A stretch of 60,694 nt of DNA from a candidate division FCPU426 bacterium (GCA_003152075.1 PLZG01000062.1:1-60694); one strand, 5' to 3'. Positions 33,701-43,271 are shown, counted from the first letter of the stretch. Numbers and translations are program-made. Notes: generated by a model from the letters alone, not told the origin.

Positions 33701-36132
33701 GCGGTGCTCGTTGAAGTGCCCGTCGAGGTCGACGTCGAGGTGGATATGCTGGTGGAAGTTGAAGTTAGGGTTAAGGTACGGGTTGCGGTCGCCGTGGGAG
33801 TCGTGGTTGAGGTGCTTGTGGATGTGGAAGTGCTGGTGGAGGTTGAAGTGTTGGTCTTTGTAAATGTCAAAGTCGAGGTAAGCGTATTGGTGAAGGTAGG
33901 GGTGGAGGTCCTGGTTGGCGTGGGTGTGGGGGTGGGTGAAGTGGTCGGCACCGGCGAACAGGGATTGTTGTTGGTGGTAAAGCTTACCGTGTTGGAGGTT
34001 ATGGGTCCAATACCCGTGGCCGTCAAAACCGCGTCATTGGGGACCGTGCACTCGGTGCCAGAGCCATAACTTTGAATGGTCAGAGTGACTGAATCACAAA
34101 AGCCATTGCCCGGGAAACCGATGGGATAGGCCCAGGAAATAGCCTGGGATCCCCCGAAAGCGTTGGGGCCATTGGGTGTGTTATTGAAACCATACCCACA
34201 TCCGGGCGTTCCATCGAACCACTTCTTGTAGCAAATGTTGGTCATGAAGAAAGTGTTATTGCTGGCGGTGTTGAAGAGGCTGTCTCCCACGGTCACCGGC
34301 CCCGAAACTGGTCCCCCTGTGTTACAAGTCTTCACCACGTAGGTCACTGGCTGGTTGGGGGCAACATTCGAAGGGGCCGTGCCCAGGAAGGATTTGGTGA
34401 TATTGAGGTTAGACGGCGGAGTCGGGGAGGGACAAACTGTCGTAACATTGAATGTCTGGCGATAATAAATGGAAGCGAAGGCCAACTGATCCCCGGTAAT
34501 GTTAGTCGGGTCGGTGTTGGTTCCGTTTCCACCGTCAAGGTCCGCCCCAATGGGCGGAAGGAGTCCTCCGTTAATTGGATCGTTCGCGGGCAGAAGCCAA
34601 AAAGCGGGTGGGTAAACCACGGTCACGGGAGCAGCCCATCCTGATGGAGCGTAAGTGGGGTCCCACCAGGTGACCGAACTGCTGGGCGGGGGCGGACCAT
34701 TGGGGACTGGCTGGTTGTAAATCTGGACATTGCCGCTGCTGCTGGTGACATAGGCGGTGGAACCGTTTGACATGCCGATAGAAAGGGCCCAGGTGGCCCA
34801 ATTGTAATGGAGCGCCAGGTTGTAGGCTTGCACCGCGATGACGTTGGCCCCCACCACCAGGTCGGCGACGGGTACCGAGACGCAAGGCACGGGAGGGCTG
34901 GCGTAACCCACGCCGACAAATGTGGTGGAACCGGATATCGTGATGGGATGGCCGTTGACCCAGACCATGGCGTTGTCATCAGCCCCCACGCAGATGTTCG
35001 CGGAGGTCATCGAGCATCCCCCGACGATGGGGGTGGGCGACCGCGTGGCGGTGGCTGTATTGGTGGGTGTGGCGGGTGTGTTGGTCTTGGTGGACGTATT
35101 GGTCGCCGTGGGAGAGGCCGGGGTGTTGGTGTGGGTAGCCGTAAAGGTGCGGGTGAATGTATTGGTCGGGCCGGGTGTCCAAGTGGGGCCGCAGGGAGGA
35201 AACTGGACGCTGGTGGTTCCAAGTGGGTTCGTGGTGCCAACCGAGGTGGGAGCCACAAAAGAACAGGCGGTTACGGGCCCTATCGTGACCGAGTTGCCCC
35301 TCGCGTCGGTGACGATAAAGTTATAGGGGCCAGCGCCCATGTTGTAGTTAGCGGACTTGAGTCCCCAGTACTCGGTGTTCCCCGCGTCGGACGTGATCAA
35401 GGACAAACTGGTGTAGGCGCCACCGTTGTCGCTGACTTGAACCGCGACGATAGGAAACAAGGAATCCAGGAATTGGATAGGGGTATAGAAGGTGTTACAT
35501 CCACTTTTAAATTGATAGGCGATATTCCCCGAGGGATTGTTTTGTGTCAGAAGGCTCAATGGGCATTGGGTGTAGTTCCAGGTGATGTTGATTTGGCCGA
35601 CCGCAGTGGCGGCCAATGCGCCGAAGGCCTGGGGCGCGAGGTCAAGTTGGTGAACATTGCAAGGCGCGGGACATTGGTCAACCACCATGACCGTGACCGC
35701 ATTGCCGTTGGCGGTGTTTTGGACGGCGATACAAGCTCCGCAACCCCCTCCGTTGTTGTAATCGGACCAATTGAGGGCGACGTAATAATTGGGGTCGTAA
35801 GCCCCGGCCTCAAAAGCGCAATTACCCGTACCGGGGGTCGTGTTCAAGCTCGTGTACCAGGTCCCGATGCCCGAAAAGACGGTAGGGGGATTGGTAGGAC
35901 AATATTTTGAGGTCCCCACCGTATCCGTTTGGGCCCGAAGCCCGGAAGTGCTCATAAAAACGAAAACCGTGAATGCCCAAGGCAAAAACTCCAGCCATTT
36001 CCCATATGGCTTTCTGGCAGAGGATTGGAACAAAAAGAGAAAAAAATTGAACCGGTTCAATTTTTGAACACAAAAAAACCCCGCGCGAAGCGCGAACCCA
36101 GTCCCATCTTTATGTTTGATTTGACTCAACAT
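30787..36132 (-). CDS. giant secreted protein with N-terminal bacterial expansin and TNTPT/STST repeats
   Basis: 1781 residues if begun at the ATG at 36132; residues 1-33 cross a terminator-like hairpin and a palindrome, so a TTG at 36033 (n-region, then WAFTVFVFM...LRAQ) is a likelier start. Residues 75-190 are an expansin D1 double-psi barrel: NGGGCGACI and [15 protein letters not shown], with both acidic residues of the EXLX1 site (Asp152, Asp164). Residues 200-285 are a CBM63-like D2 in which the aromatic platform is replaced by FY and YW. Then come a Thr-rich linker, a jelly roll (about 375-520), DUF11, a 620-residue TNTPT/STST repeat (about 731-1354), DUF11 and FlgD-like modules. Expansins loosen cellulose-xyloglucan contacts without hydrolysis. 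Confidence 0.8.
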   Translation of the reverse strand: MLSQIKHKDGTGFALRAGFFCVQKLNRFNFFLFLFQSSARKPYGKWLEFLPWAFTVFVFMSTSGLRAQTDTVGTSKYCPTNPPTVFSGIGTWYTSLNTTPGTGNCAFEAGAYDPNYYVALNWSDYNNGGGCGACIAVQNTANGNAVTVMVVDQCPAPCNVHQLDLAPQAFGALAATAVGQINITWNYTQCPLSLLTQNNPSGNIAYQFKSGCNTFYTPIQFLDSLFPIVAVQVSDNGGAYTSLSLITSDAGNTEYWGLKSANYNMGAGPYNFIVTDARGNSVTIGPVTACSFVAPTSVGTTNPLGTTSVQFPPCGPTWTPGPTNTFTRTFTATHTNTPASPTATNTSTKTNTPATPTNTATATRSPTPIVGGCSMTSANICVGADDNAMVWVNGHPITISGSTTFVGVGYASPPVPCVSVPVADLVVGANVIAVQAYNLALHYNWATWALSIGMSNGSTAYVTSSSGNVQIYNQPVPNGPPPPSSSVTWWDPTYAPSGWAAPVTVVYPPAFWLLPANDPINGGLLPPIGADLDGGNGTNTDPTNITGDQLAFASIYYRQTFNVTTVCPSPTPPSNLNITKSFLGTAPSNVAPNQPVTYVVKTCNTGGPVSGPVTVGDSLFNTASNNTFFMTNICYKKWFDGTPGCGYGFNNTPNGPNAFGGSQAISWAYPIGFPGNGFCDSVTLTIQSYGSGTECTVPNDAVLTATGIGPITSNTVSFTTNNNPCSPVPTTSPTPTPTPTRTSTPTFTNTLTSTLTFTKTNTSTSTSTSTSTSTSTTTPTATATRTLTLTSTSTSISTSTSTSTGTSTSTATRTFTATSTATATSTSTSTSTSTSTPTRTFTATATATSTSTSTSTSTSTSTSTSTPTNTRTFTATATKTATSTSTSTSTSTSTSTSTNSFTRTFTATATRTATSTSTSTSTSTSTSTSTSTNTATATPTNTFTKTFTSTNTSTNTSTSTSTSTSTNTSTRTFTATNTFTPTITPTPTNTWTGTVPPTNTPTNTLSPTSTSTFTRTYTATNSFTATSTNTSTNTSTNTSTSTSTNTSTFSPTSTNTPTNTNTFTNTPTNTLTKTNTPTNTNTSTSTFTNTNTSTFTPTPTSTPTNTKTNTPTNTFTPTITNTPTNTPLITNTPTNTPTKTNTNTSTPTFTNTSTFTPTPTFTNTPTYTNTNTSTFTNMPTNTYTPTITNSPTNTPIITNTPSNTPTKTNTPTNTSTFTPTPTSTNTFTNIPSNTWTPVFTFTNTNTSTNSFTCTNTPTDTFTATWTNTSTNTNTATNTFTNTNTPTATFTNTPTNTNSQTFTKTSTNTFTPTNSPTNSPTPTPTKTPTNSPTPTPSKTSTNTFIATFTPTFTPTMNVSFSKSVNPSGNVHSADVLTYTLNVTVTGNSVNGAVITDTLPTNVTYVGPGINVPVNLPGPSYNPTLSQLTWNLPPLALGTYQLNYVTKVNDLVPGGTNIINGAQLTYSGITLSSAVTVTVIGQYTVSVGVYNEAGELVKTIKIELLSQPIDSISLSGDVITSLNGANNAVDIYYKNTLIGSWNGTSASGDPSPNGIYHVKVDSINSTGVVSSVTQQVMVSRSLYKATVLIYNESGEVVKHLYAFVDDPGKSAVMGVQLSTTVIKPSNNPVGGTPNQLGVILSNGTTIIWDGRSDSGTFVQTGQYFVEVHSVDGKGGTTTLTEQVSVQGSDSPSLILAQPNILDAKKGVTGTTFTAASTTNLTLRAYIYTVAGERVATLDGIAGQSNVYWNASGLASGIYIAVVDAKDPVRNLVGHQTVKVLILH
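32085..33935 (-). repeat. Thr-Asn-Ser-Pro coding repeat in the expansin protein
   Basis: About 1.85 kb of low-complexity coding DNA. The promoter-distal part codes TNTPT and TNTST units, while roughly 33,180-33,900 codes long alternating Ser-Thr blocks separated by TRTFTATAT-type spacers. The antisense Val-rich frames are mirrors, not genes. Confidence 0.85.
36042..36095 (-). terminator. 24-bp perfect palindrome and terminator-like hairpin before the expansin gene
   Basis: 36042-36065 is a perfect palindrome (AAAAATTGAACC and its complement) flanked by T-rich sequence on the minus strand. Just upstream on that strand, CGCGC-TTC-GCGCG plus GU pairs is followed by seven T (about 36072-36095). 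Both lie within the first 33 codons of the longest reading frame. They probably terminate the substrate-binding-protein transcript before the expansin gene. Confidence 0.5.
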
Positions 36133-36236
36133 TCAACACCCCAACATAAACTCTCGAATAGCAACATTTTCGGCGTTCATACTAAAAAATCGTTTTCATC
36201 AGAGGATGAGATAAAATTTCGAACCAACTGTTTCAT

Positions 36237-37580
36237 CTATTTCACCCCGAAATACTTCCGGTTCAAATCCTTCACCAGTTTCGGTAATACTTGCTCAGGT
36301 GTTTTATCCCCATTCCATACCCGATCCATCGCTGGCCCCACCTGCCCATACCATATTTCGTTCCAATTCTTCATAAACGGCCCAAAGTGGGCCTCGTTAG
36401 GCATATTCAAAAGGATTTTCTTACTAGCCGGCCCGGGACTTTTCAGGAAAGCGTCCGATTGGGCAACCTTTACGAGGGCGGGTTGAACCAATCCGGTTTG
36501 GGCCACCTGGGCCTCAATATCCTCACCTGCAAGTTCCTTAATGACGATCCAAGCCTGTTCTTTTTTCTTGCTCCCCTTTGTCATTGCGTAGCCCGATCCC
36601 CCGCTTCCCCATCCACGGGTACCGTGGGGGCCCCAGGGAAATTCCACAACGTCAAACGAGAGGTCTTTGTACTTTAGGAATTTTGGCGTATGCCAGATGC
36701 CAGATGGCATCATGGCCACTAAACCGTTGGCGAACATGTCCTCAGCTCCCTGGCCGAAATTGAAGTTTGAAACTTGGCTGGGAGTGGGAGAAACATGGTA
36801 GGTGTAGATCAAGTCCCACCGGAACCGGAAGGCCTCCAAGGCCCTATCTGAGTCCAGGGCTAGGCGGGTTGGGTTTTCATCGCTGTCTGTGAAATACCCC
36901 CCATTATCCAGCAGGAAATTTTCCGCCGTGGTGGCATAGGGGTCAGCCCAGGCCCAGCGGACCAATTTTCCCGCGGAATCTTTTTTCACGAGCTTCTGAC
37001 ATATGGAGAGAAGGGGTTCGGGCCATTTCCACTTGGAGGTCGGGTAGGGCAGTCCCACCTCGTCAAAGATTTTCTTGTTGTAATAAACCAGTCCGAAAGG
37101 AGCGATATCGGTAGGCAGGGCGTAAATTTTTCCCCCAGGACTGTACCTTTTCAAAATCGTGGCGTAAAAGCTGTCGGGGTCGATTCCGTCACGTTTGGCC
37201 AAGTCCGTCAAATCCTCAAATGCCCCCCTCTGATAGAGATCAACGAAATTATTGGCTTCCGTGCTCACCACGTCCGGCGCGTTTCCCGCCGCCATCATGG
37301 TAGTGATTTTGTTTTGAAAATCGTTATAGGGAATATTGGCTAAAATAATTTTTAAGCCTGGATGGCGGCTTTCGATTTGCCGCATAGCGTTGTTGAAGAT
37401 CTTAATAGAATCCACATCGGATGTGAAAATAGCTACCCGAACAGCGTTTTCATCCCTTGATTTACACCCGGCCAATAGAAGTAGCATGAATAAACAAATG
37501 ATTTGGATTTTGGGTCTCACCCAATCGATTTTTGGCAAGGTCATAAGCCAAGAATATCCGAGTTTCTCGCCCTTTTCCAC
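36237..37580 (-). CDS. family-1 sugar ABC substrate-binding lipoprotein
   Basis: 447 residues from a GTG at 37580 with GGGAG upstream; an ATG at residue 13 is an alternative. Lipobox LLLLAGC near residue 38. The mature protein is an extracellular solute-binding protein of the maltose/oligosaccharide type: MRQIESRHPGLKIILANIPYNDFQNKI, AGNAPDVVSTEANNFVDLYQ, GKIYALPTDIAPFGLVYYNK and FANGLVAMMPSGIW are characteristic. It would bind oligosaccharides after transport through the outer membrane. No permease or ATPase gene is adjacent, so it must work with a transporter encoded elsewhere. Confidence 0.85.
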   Translation of the reverse strand: MEKGEKLGYSWLMTLPKIDWVRPKIQIICLFMLLLLAGCKSRDENAVRVAIFTSDVDSIKIFNNAMRQIESRHPGLKIILANIPYNDFQNKITTMMAAGNAPDVVSTEANNFVDLYQRGAFEDLTDLAKRDGIDPDSFYATILKRYSPGGKIYALPTDIAPFGLVYYNKKIFDEVGLPYPTSKWKWPEPLLSICQKLVKKDSAGKLVRWAWADPYATTAENFLLDNGGYFTDSDENPTRLALDSDRALEAFRFRWDLIYTYHVSPTPSQVSNFNFGQGAEDMFANGLVAMMPSGIWHTPKFLKYKDLSFDVVEFPWGPHGTRGWGSGGSGYAMTKGSKKKEQAWIVIKELAGEDIEAQVAQTGLVQPALVKVAQSDAFLKSPGPASKKILLNMPNEAHFGPFMKNWNEIWYGQVGPAMDRVWNGDKTPEQVLPKLVKDLNRKYFGVK

Positions 37581-38082
37581 TTTTACACTCCCAATAAACT
37601 TAAACCACTACAAGGCCCAAACGGGAGAAAAACCATTCTTAAATTAAGGGCTTCTGGTCTTAAATAATCGTAATGTGATTAAACTTTTTCAGTTAGTTTC
37701 GCTCAAAACCCACTTAAGTTTTTTTGATCCATTCCTAATTCCGGGTCAGGAATTTGCATCCATGGTCAAAACAACCGAACTTGTTCGTCCTGAAAAGGTC
37801 TTCAAAATTTCTCCCTAAAAATTTTGAGGAAGACCAAAATACAATTTTTGTAAGAAATGCCAAAAAGCTCCATTTTTAATTCAAAATAGCGCTTTCAGCC
37901 GAATTTAACATTAAACCTTTTCGGCATGACAAAAGCTCCTCACAACCCACCTTTGCCCTAAAAAACTGGGTACTCGTGGTATTATTTGGCATCCATTTAA
38001 GAAATCGGTTTGCTTTGAACCCCACACCTTCTACCATGCGCCAAAACGATTTCCGAGGGAACAACTAATCTCAGGGGGCAAC
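37581..38082. promoter_or_regulatory. 502-bp divergent intergenic region
   Basis: This separates the substrate-binding gene (minus) from the TPT lipoprotein (plus) and should hold both promoters. The only structured element noticed is the interrupted inverted repeat GGTCTTC-AAAATTT ... AAATTTTGAG-GAAGACC at 37797-37835. No confident promoter hexamers. Confidence 0.35.
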
Positions 38083-40278
38083 ATGAAGCGTTATCAAAAT
38101 TGGGTTAATTTATTTTCAGTGGTAACGTTTTTAATGGCCATTGCCGTAGGTTGCGTCCGCAACATAACTGTCGCCCCGACTACCCCAGGGATCACGAACA
38201 CCCACACCTTCACCATTACACCGATTGTCACGAACACCGCCACTAACTCCCCAACTCCTACTACTACCAACACCGCGACCCAGTCCCCCACCAACAGTCC
38301 TGTCGTGGCTAATACTAATACCGCCACCAATTCACCCACATCGACACCCACTAACAGTCCCATCGGAGCCAATACCAACACCGCGACCAGAACTCCGACC
38401 AATTCTCCCACAAACTCAAACACCAACACCGCCACCAACACACCTCTTGTTGCAAACACTCCAACCTATACCGCGACCCCTTGTAATGCGTCCAGTGTGA
38501 TTACTAACTATACTTTTGATAGCAATATAAGTTGCTGGCATATAGATGCTTCTAGCTCCGCCGTAGTCCCGTTTTTAGACATTTCCCCAAGCACAACACA
38601 CACTGGCGGCGGATCACTCCACTTAACGGTTAATGAACCCTCCTCTTCGGTTCCTGCTCAGATTGAAGTCCAATATGTTCCACCAGCCACTCTGACAGGC
38701 GCCACCATCTCTGCCTGGATTTATGTTGATCCAAGTTTGGTGGGCACTACCGTCCAAGTTTTTGCCCAAAGCGGCGCGGGTTGGGTTTGGGACAGTGGTG
38801 GATGGACGACTTTCACCGCTGGTCAAGTAGGCACTTGGGTCCAGGTCACTTGGATTCCGCCTTGGACCAACGGGGGTGAAAATTCGGTCATGGTGCAGCA
38901 AATTGGTTTGCAGTTCTACAATATACCTGCTTCCAGCGCTGGTAATATTTACGTCGACGACCTCCAGATTACTTTTGCCAACACACCCACCCCCACCGCA
39001 ACAAATAGCCCTACAGCCACTATCACAAACACCCCTCCTCCTGGCTCGACTCCCACCGACACACCAACCAACTCGCCAACGAACACCCCGACTCCAACAC
39101 CTACCACTTCCGCTTGTCCCTTGCCATTGGCAGCCCCTTATACCTTCAACACTGATATAGGTTGCTGGGCAACATCCAATAAACTTGGCACAACCACTAT
39201 CAACTGGACAGGAAGCGCTCCAGCCGGATCGCCAAGCGGTGGAGGGGCCCTTGAAGCTAATGTTACCTATAGTGCGTCTGCCCAGAGTGAAGAGGACTTC
39301 CAAGTTCCACTGCCCGCCAACACGGACCTAACCAATAAAATCCTCACTTTCAATGTTTATGTTGACAGTGGCACCCAGGGAACGGCTACTTATGGCGGAA
39401 TGCAGGTCGATGACACGACTACTGGCAGCTACGTCTTCTGCAGTACTGCATGGATCGGTATTCCAACCTTCGGGGCTTGGCATAGTTACGCCCTTAACCT
39501 GAGCAACACCTGTACCTCAAACTTAACTGATGTTCGGGCTATCGGTATCCAAATCTTCATAGGCACTGGCGGTGGAACCGGCCATATTTACATCGATGAT
39601 GTAACCCTTACAACCGCAACACCTCCAACCAATACTCCCACTCCCACGGGACTGGGATGGACTTATGAGGATGCCACAACCCAACATTGGACCATCGTGA
39701 CCGGTACTACCGGCACAGGAGATACCGGAGCGGTGACGACTCTTGCAGGGATTACCGGTATCGTTGCTAACCCCGGCGCAAATGCCAGCGTTTATGGGTT
39801 TGACATCAACCTTCCCGCCGTCCCCACAGGACTCTCTGGTGCCAACAATGATTTCCAAGCGGAATGCAACAGTACCTCAGGAAGTCCCATCATTGGTACG
39901 GGTATGGATTGGAGCCCGACGGGATTAAACCTTACCTCAGTAACGGTGCAATATTGGTTTAGTCCTTCCATCGGCAATTACGCTTCTACCCTTTATCCTT
40001 ATATTAGGGCTGGGGGCGGGGCCAATACCTACGGAGGGACCTACGGAGGAGGGGCTGCTGAATGTAATGGTACCTGCCCCTATATGGCAGCCAATACTTG
40101 GCAAACCGTTACTTTCTCACCAACCACCTCCAATCCCGCTAATATAACAGCTGGTCAATTGGCCGCTTGGGCGACCGATTCCACTAACGTATTAGCTGTC
40201 GGAGTGGACATTAACATATCCTCGGTCAATCCATTCCCCGGCGGAGATTACGTGATCGACAACATCACGCTCCAATAA
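38083..40278 (+). CDS. TPT-repeat lipoprotein with three carbohydrate-binding-like domains
   Basis: 731 residues, ATG at 38083 behind CAGGGGG. Lipobox AIAVGC, Thr/Pro/Asn repeat linker (about residues 32-135), then three jelly-roll-like domains separated by short TPT linkers, each closing with a Y-[IV]-D-[DN] strand (GNIYVDDLQIT; GHIYIDDVTLT; DYVIDNITLQ). The first has exposed Trp residues (GAGWVWDSGGW, WIPPWTNGG) suitable for glycan stacking. It is built like 21632-23107 with one more module. It is followed by a terminator and the GH2 gene, repeating the lipoprotein-glycosidase order seen twice elsewhere in the window. Confidence 0.7.
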   Translation: MKRYQNWVNLFSVVTFLMAIAVGCVRNITVAPTTPGITNTHTFTITPIVTNTATNSPTPTTTNTATQSPTNSPVVANTNTATNSPTSTPTNSPIGANTNTATRTPTNSPTNSNTNTATNTPLVANTPTYTATPCNASSVITNYTFDSNISCWHIDASSSAVVPFLDISPSTTHTGGGSLHLTVNEPSSSVPAQIEVQYVPPATLTGATISAWIYVDPSLVGTTVQVFAQSGAGWVWDSGGWTTFTAGQVGTWVQVTWIPPWTNGGENSVMVQQIGLQFYNIPASSAGNIYVDDLQITFANTPTPTATNSPTATITNTPPPGSTPTDTPTNSPTNTPTPTPTTSACPLPLAAPYTFNTDIGCWATSNKLGTTTINWTGSAPAGSPSGGGALEANVTYSASAQSEEDFQVPLPANTDLTNKILTFNVYVDSGTQGTATYGGMQVDDTTTGSYVFCSTAWIGIPTFGAWHSYALNLSNTCTSNLTDVRAIGIQIFIGTGGGTGHIYIDDVTLTTATPPTNTPTPTGLGWTYEDATTQHWTIVTGTTGTGDTGAVTTLAGITGIVANPGANASVYGFDINLPAVPTGLSGANNDFQAECNSTSGSPIIGTGMDWSPTGLNLTSVTVQYWFSPSIGNYASTLYPYIRAGGGANTYGGTYGGGAAECNGTCPYMAANTWQTVTFSPTTSNPANITAGQLAAWATDSTNVLAVGVDINISSVNPFPGGDYVIDNITLQ

Positions 40279-40295
40279 ACCGTTTTCATTTTATT

Positions 40296-40331
40296 AAAAG
40301 CGGTTCACCCAAAAGGTGAACTGCTTTTTTT
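40296..40331 (+). terminator. intrinsic terminator after the 38083-40278 lipoprotein
   Basis: A stem of about 14 bp with one mismatch (AAAAGCGGTTCACC / GGTGAACTGCTTTT) and a short loop ends in a T run. Confidence 0.8.
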
Positions 40332-40413
40332 ATGTCCCGAACGGCGTTAAAACGCCATCCTCGAAAAACTATTAAACTTTTCCCTTTTGTTTCACCGCCA
40401 ACCTTCGTTTTCA

Positions 40414-40441
40414 TTGAAGACTGATAGGAACATGGCATAAT
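40414..40441 (+). promoter_or_regulatory. putative sigma70 promoter for the GH2 gene
   Basis: TTGAAG (40414-40419), a 16-base spacer and CATAAT (40436-40441), 61 bases before the GH2 start codon and downstream of the preceding terminator. The hexamers are near consensus, but this is a by-eye call. Confidence 0.4.
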
Positions 40442-40502
40442 CCCTATCCATGCCGGACACCATCTTTCCTTTCATTTATCGAACCCTTTTTAAGGAGAAC
40501 CC

Positions 40503-43256
40503 ATGTCTTTCAGAAAATTTATATTCCTCTGTGCGGCCCTGGTCTTTCCAATGAACTCCATGGCCACCGGAACCAATAACCGAGAACGCTTGAACTTTGA
40601 CGGAGGCTGGCGCTTTCACCGAGGCGAGGTAGCGGGATCGGAAATTGAAAATGGATTGGTTCTCAACGGTTGGCGTTGGATGGATGCCGGAAAGACCAAA
40701 CCTACTGACGATAAGATGGCAAAAGTGGGAGTCAAAACCACCGGTCCCGAATGGAAAGACGCGGCCAACGGCCAGGACGTCTTCAACAACCAGGTGGGGT
40801 TCGCCTGGTATCGCCTAACCCTACCCAACAGCACCGGCCCCAAAAGGGTCCTTCATTTCGCGGCGGTAGATGACAACGCCACGGTCTGGGTGAATGGCAA
40901 GAAGATGATTTACCACGAAGGCTGGAACGACCCCTTCGATATCCCATTGGATTTCGTTTGGAAGGAAGGCGGCCCCAACGAAGTGGCTGTCCTGGTGGAA
41001 AATACCGCGGGCCCCGGCTATATCAAGGAAGCCGACCTGATAACGGTAGGCAAAGAAGAAAAGACACCCCCGACGGCCCAAACTGAATACAACGACAAGA
41101 CCTGGCAGTCAGTTCATCTTCCCCATGATTTCGTCGTGGAAGGAACTTTCGACCCAAAGGGAGATGGCTCCCATGGATTCCTCCCAAAAGACGCCGGCTG
41201 GTATCGCAAAACCTTCGATCTTCTAGCTTCCGACAAAGGCAAAAACCTTTGGATTGATTTTGACGGTGTTTACCGGGATAGCCGGGTCTGGCTGAACGGA
41301 AAGCTCCTGGGAAAACACGCCAGCGGCTACACCAGCTTCCGCTACGACATCACGGATACTGCCAATTACGGCGGCAAAAACATCCTCACGGTCTATGTCG
41401 ACGCCCGGGTTTCTGAGGGCTGGTGGTATGAGGGCGGTGGCATCTACCGCCATGTCTGGCTCAATAAGGCTGACTCCCTGCACGTCAAACCCTGGGGCAC
41501 CTATGTCATTTCCAAGCCTGTTGGAAAAAAGGCCAGCCTTACCCTCGAAACAACCCTGACCAATCAATCCGAGTCCGCGACGTCATTTAAATTGGTTTCC
41601 GAGATCAAGGACGCCAAAGGTAAAACCGTCCTGAAACTTACTAGTCCCGGAAAGGTGGCCAAAGGCGGGGAAAAAAAGATCATCCAAAAGGGCCAAATCA
41701 ACAAAGCCATCCTTTGGTCCTTGGAAAACCCCTATTTGTACACCTGGGTCACCCGGATTGAAAAAGCTGACGGGATCGCGGATCAAGTGGAAACACCTTT
41801 CGGTGTTCGTTCCATCCGTTTCGACAAGGACAAGGGGTTCTTTTTGAACGACAAACCAGTGAAGATCAAGGGAACCTGCAACCACCAGGATTTCGCCGGG
41901 GTGGGCGTGGCCATGCCAGACCGCCTCTTTACCTACCGTATCGAAAGGCTAAAGGAAATGGGCTCCAACGCCTACCGCTGTTCCCACAATCCTCCGGCCC
42001 CGGAACTGTTGGACGCCTGTGACCGGTTGGGAATGCTGGTTATGGATGAAAACAGGAGACTAGGCGATACTCCCGAAATTCTTTCCCAGGTCGAAAGCAT
42101 GCTCCTGCGTGACCGCAACCACCCCAGCGTTATCCTTTGGTCGTTATGTAACGAGGAAGCGCTCCAAGGCACAAAGGAAGGCCGTAAACGCGGCGAGGCC
42201 ATGAAGGAAGTGGTCAAGAAATACGACAAAACCCGTTTGGTGACCGCGGCCATGAACTACGGTTGGGGCGGGGACGGACTTTCCAATGTCCTTGAACTGC
42301 AGGGTTTCAATTACGCCATTGACCAATATGACGCCTACCGCAAAAGCCATCCCAATGTTCCTTTATACGGTAGCGAGACGGCCAGTACCGTTTCCACCCG
42401 GGGAATCTACGTCACCGACAAGGTGAAGGGCTATGTGAGCGCTTACGACGTAAACCACACCATGTGGTCCTTGCCAGCCGAGGCCGCCTGGCGGCCTATC
42501 GCCGACCGGCCCTGGATGGCTGGCGTTTTTCTTTGGACGGGTTTCGACTACCGTGGTGAGCCCACGCCCTACAATTGGCCCTGCATCAATTCCCACTTCG
42601 GCATCCTGGATATGTGCGGTTTCCCCAAAGATAATTTTTACTACTACCAGGCCTGGTGGGGCGACAAGCCCATCCTGCACCTTTTCCCCCACTGGAACTG
42701 GTCCGGCAAGGAAGGGCAACAGATCGACGTCTGGGTCCACACAAACTACGACCAGGTACAGTTATTCCTCAACGGCAATTCACTGGGTGTCAAGGAAATC
42801 CCCAAGAATGGGCATTTGGAATGGAAGGTCTGGTATGAACCCGGTGTGCTAACCGCCAAGGCTCTCCACGAGGGTAAGGTTGTTGCCGAAACCAAGGTTG
42901 AGACTACCGATACTTCGGCCCAGGTCAAACTGGAGCCCTATCAAACTGAATTGTTGGCGGACGGTGAGGACGTGATGCCAGTTTTCGTTTCTATACTTGA
43001 TGACAAGGGTCGCCTGATGCCTATCGCGGACAACTTGGTGACTTTCAAGGTGACTGGCCCCGGCCATATCGCGGGAGTGGGCAACGGTGACCCTTCCAGC
43101 CACGAGCCCGATAAGGCTGAGCAACGCAGTGCTTTTAATGGTTTGTGTATGGTGCTGATCCAAACCGAGGAGGGCAAAGCCGGGGAGATTACACTGATAG
43201 CGGAGTCTAAGGGCTTAAAACCCGCTTCGGTTACAATGAAAAGCACCACACCTTAA
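40503..43256 (+). CDS. secreted GH2 beta-galactosidase-type glycosidase
   Basis: 917 residues, ATG at 40503 behind TAAGGAGAA, signal peptide to about residue 21. Two galactose-binding-like segments precede the catalytic part: one at about 90-180 (DDNATVWVNGKKM) and the usual GH2 N-domain at about 200-320 (WYRKTFDLLA...DSRVWLNGKLLG). The barrel has the acid/base Glu in WSLCNEEA near residue 551 and the nucleophile Glu in YGSETAS near 625. The end (about 700-917) holds DUF4982 and Big-like sandwiches (VELLADGEDV...-type segment before VTFKVTGPGHIAGVGNGD). It is most likely a beta-galactosidase acting on xyloglucan side chains; other GH2 activities cannot be excluded. Confidence 0.85.
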   Translation: MSFRKFIFLCAALVFPMNSMATGTNNRERLNFDGGWRFHRGEVAGSEIENGLVLNGWRWMDAGKTKPTDDKMAKVGVKTTGPEWKDAANGQDVFNNQVGFAWYRLTLPNSTGPKRVLHFAAVDDNATVWVNGKKMIYHEGWNDPFDIPLDFVWKEGGPNEVAVLVENTAGPGYIKEADLITVGKEEKTPPTAQTEYNDKTWQSVHLPHDFVVEGTFDPKGDGSHGFLPKDAGWYRKTFDLLASDKGKNLWIDFDGVYRDSRVWLNGKLLGKHASGYTSFRYDITDTANYGGKNILTVYVDARVSEGWWYEGGGIYRHVWLNKADSLHVKPWGTYVISKPVGKKASLTLETTLTNQSESATSFKLVSEIKDAKGKTVLKLTSPGKVAKGGEKKIIQKGQINKAILWSLENPYLYTWVTRIEKADGIADQVETPFGVRSIRFDKDKGFFLNDKPVKIKGTCNHQDFAGVGVAMPDRLFTYRIERLKEMGSNAYRCSHNPPAPELLDACDRLGMLVMDENRRLGDTPEILSQVESMLLRDRNHPSVILWSLCNEEALQGTKEGRKRGEAMKEVVKKYDKTRLVTAAMNYGWGGDGLSNVLELQGFNYAIDQYDAYRKSHPNVPLYGSETASTVSTRGIYVTDKVKGYVSAYDVNHTMWSLPAEAAWRPIADRPWMAGVFLWTGFDYRGEPTPYNWPCINSHFGILDMCGFPKDNFYYYQAWWGDKPILHLFPHWNWSGKEGQQIDVWVHTNYDQVQLFLNGNSLGVKEIPKNGHLEWKVWYEPGVLTAKALHEGKVVAETKVETTDTSAQVKLEPYQTELLADGEDVMPVFVSILDDKGRLMPIADNLVTFKVTGPGHIAGVGNGDPSSHEPDKAEQRSAFNGLCMVLIQTEEGKAGEITLIAESKGLKPASVTMKSTTP

Positions 43257-43271
43257 AGGCAAAACCTATAT

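Noticed and set aside
32051-34069. Long plus-strand Val-rich frames opposite the expansin gene
   Set aside because: Antisense of the Thr/Ser repeat, without ribosome sites or domain features.
37876-38064. Short minus-strand frame of 62 codons
   Set aside because: No ribosome site, no recognisable domain, and it occupies the promoter region of the 38083 gene.
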